Positions 20,592-20,666 of a stretch of 20,666 bases of DNA are shown piece by piece. How positions within the stretch are numbered: position 1 is the stretch's first letter; each line of letters starts with the position of its first letter. Made by a program: the position numbers and the translations under genes. This DNA is from a virus: IMG/VR virus record IMGVR_UViG_3300018421_000282, positions 1-20,666 of that record; one strand, given 5' to 3'. The notes beneath the pieces were generated by a model. It made no database searches, was not told where the DNA came from, and was given only the letters and a program-made list of their open reading frames with translations.

Positions 20592-20666
20592 TGGTAGGCG
20601 ATGACAGGCTCGAACTGCCGACCCTCTCGGTGTAAACGAGATGCTCTCCCAACTGAGCTAATCGCC
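20592..20666 (-). tRNA. tRNA-Val (anticodon TAC), 5' end one base beyond the window
   Basis: The minus strand gives GGCGATTAGCTCAGTTGGGA at the start, the anticodon loop TTTACAC (UAC, reading GUA/GUG), T-loop TTCGAGC and an ATCGCCT acceptor strand followed by ACCA. The seventh acceptor pair requires one more base 5' of 20666, so the gene is cut by a single base at the window edge. Confidence 0.95.

Noticed and set aside
1-20666. CRISPR arrays, insertion sequences, integrase or attachment sites
   Set aside because: I saw no regularly spaced repeats, transposase motifs or duplicated tRNA ends. A tRNA gene abuts coding sequence but no direct repeat of the tRNA 3' end was found in the window.

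Overview
The window looks like part of the late (virion) region of a T4-like marine myovirus with an AT-rich genome. All protein genes I accept are on the minus strand, so transcription runs from high to low coordinates. Recognisable T4-type proteins are the neck protein gp13, tail sheath gp18, tail tube gp19, head completion protein gp4, small and large terminase gp16 and gp17, and a gp1-type deoxynucleoside monophosphate kinase. Low G+C, very short intergenic gaps, T4-type late-promoter octamers (NATAAATA) and no photosynthesis genes would fit a phage of SAR11 or another small-genome marine bacterium. The host is inference only; a Prochlorococcus phage is not excluded.

Layout in the direction of transcription. 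(1) 20666-19203: four tRNA genes (Val-UAC, Asp-GUC, Ala-UGC, Gly-GCC) interleaved with small genes: an SGNH-hydrolase-like protein whose stop codon lies inside tRNA-Asp, an unknown 82-residue protein and a Lys/Ala-rich histone-H1-like protein. (2) 19190-15919: a tightly packed non-structural cassette of an unknown 85-residue protein, a ferredoxin/flavodoxin-NADP+ reductase, a B12-binding-type radical SAM enzyme and a FabZ-like hot-dog dehydratase. (3) 15894-14476: a perfect sigma70-type promoter and a strong ribosome site in front of a small membrane protein, followed by an unknown basic 376-residue protein. (4) 14451-11456: gp13, two paralogous proteins resembling iron/2-oxoglutarate oxygenases, and dNMP kinase. 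(5) 11333-5274: gp18 (enlarged, with internal repeats), a terminator, gp19, a second tube-like virion protein, an unknown protein, gp4 and gp16. (6) 5274-1: a second radical SAM enzyme paralogous to the first, two unknown proteins, gp17, and the start of an unknown protein running off the window.

The structural genes make and fill the capsid and build the contractile tail. The unusual part is the redox and acyl-type metabolism placed among them. There are two radical SAM paralogs with intact CX3CX2C motifs, a flavoprotein reductase that could feed them electrons, a dehydratase with an intact His/Glu dyad, and a pair of putative HxE...H oxygenases. I infer that they may act in one modification pathway (lipid, surface or cofactor), but the substrate cannot be read from the sequence. 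There is no gene-free stretch longer than 300 bases.
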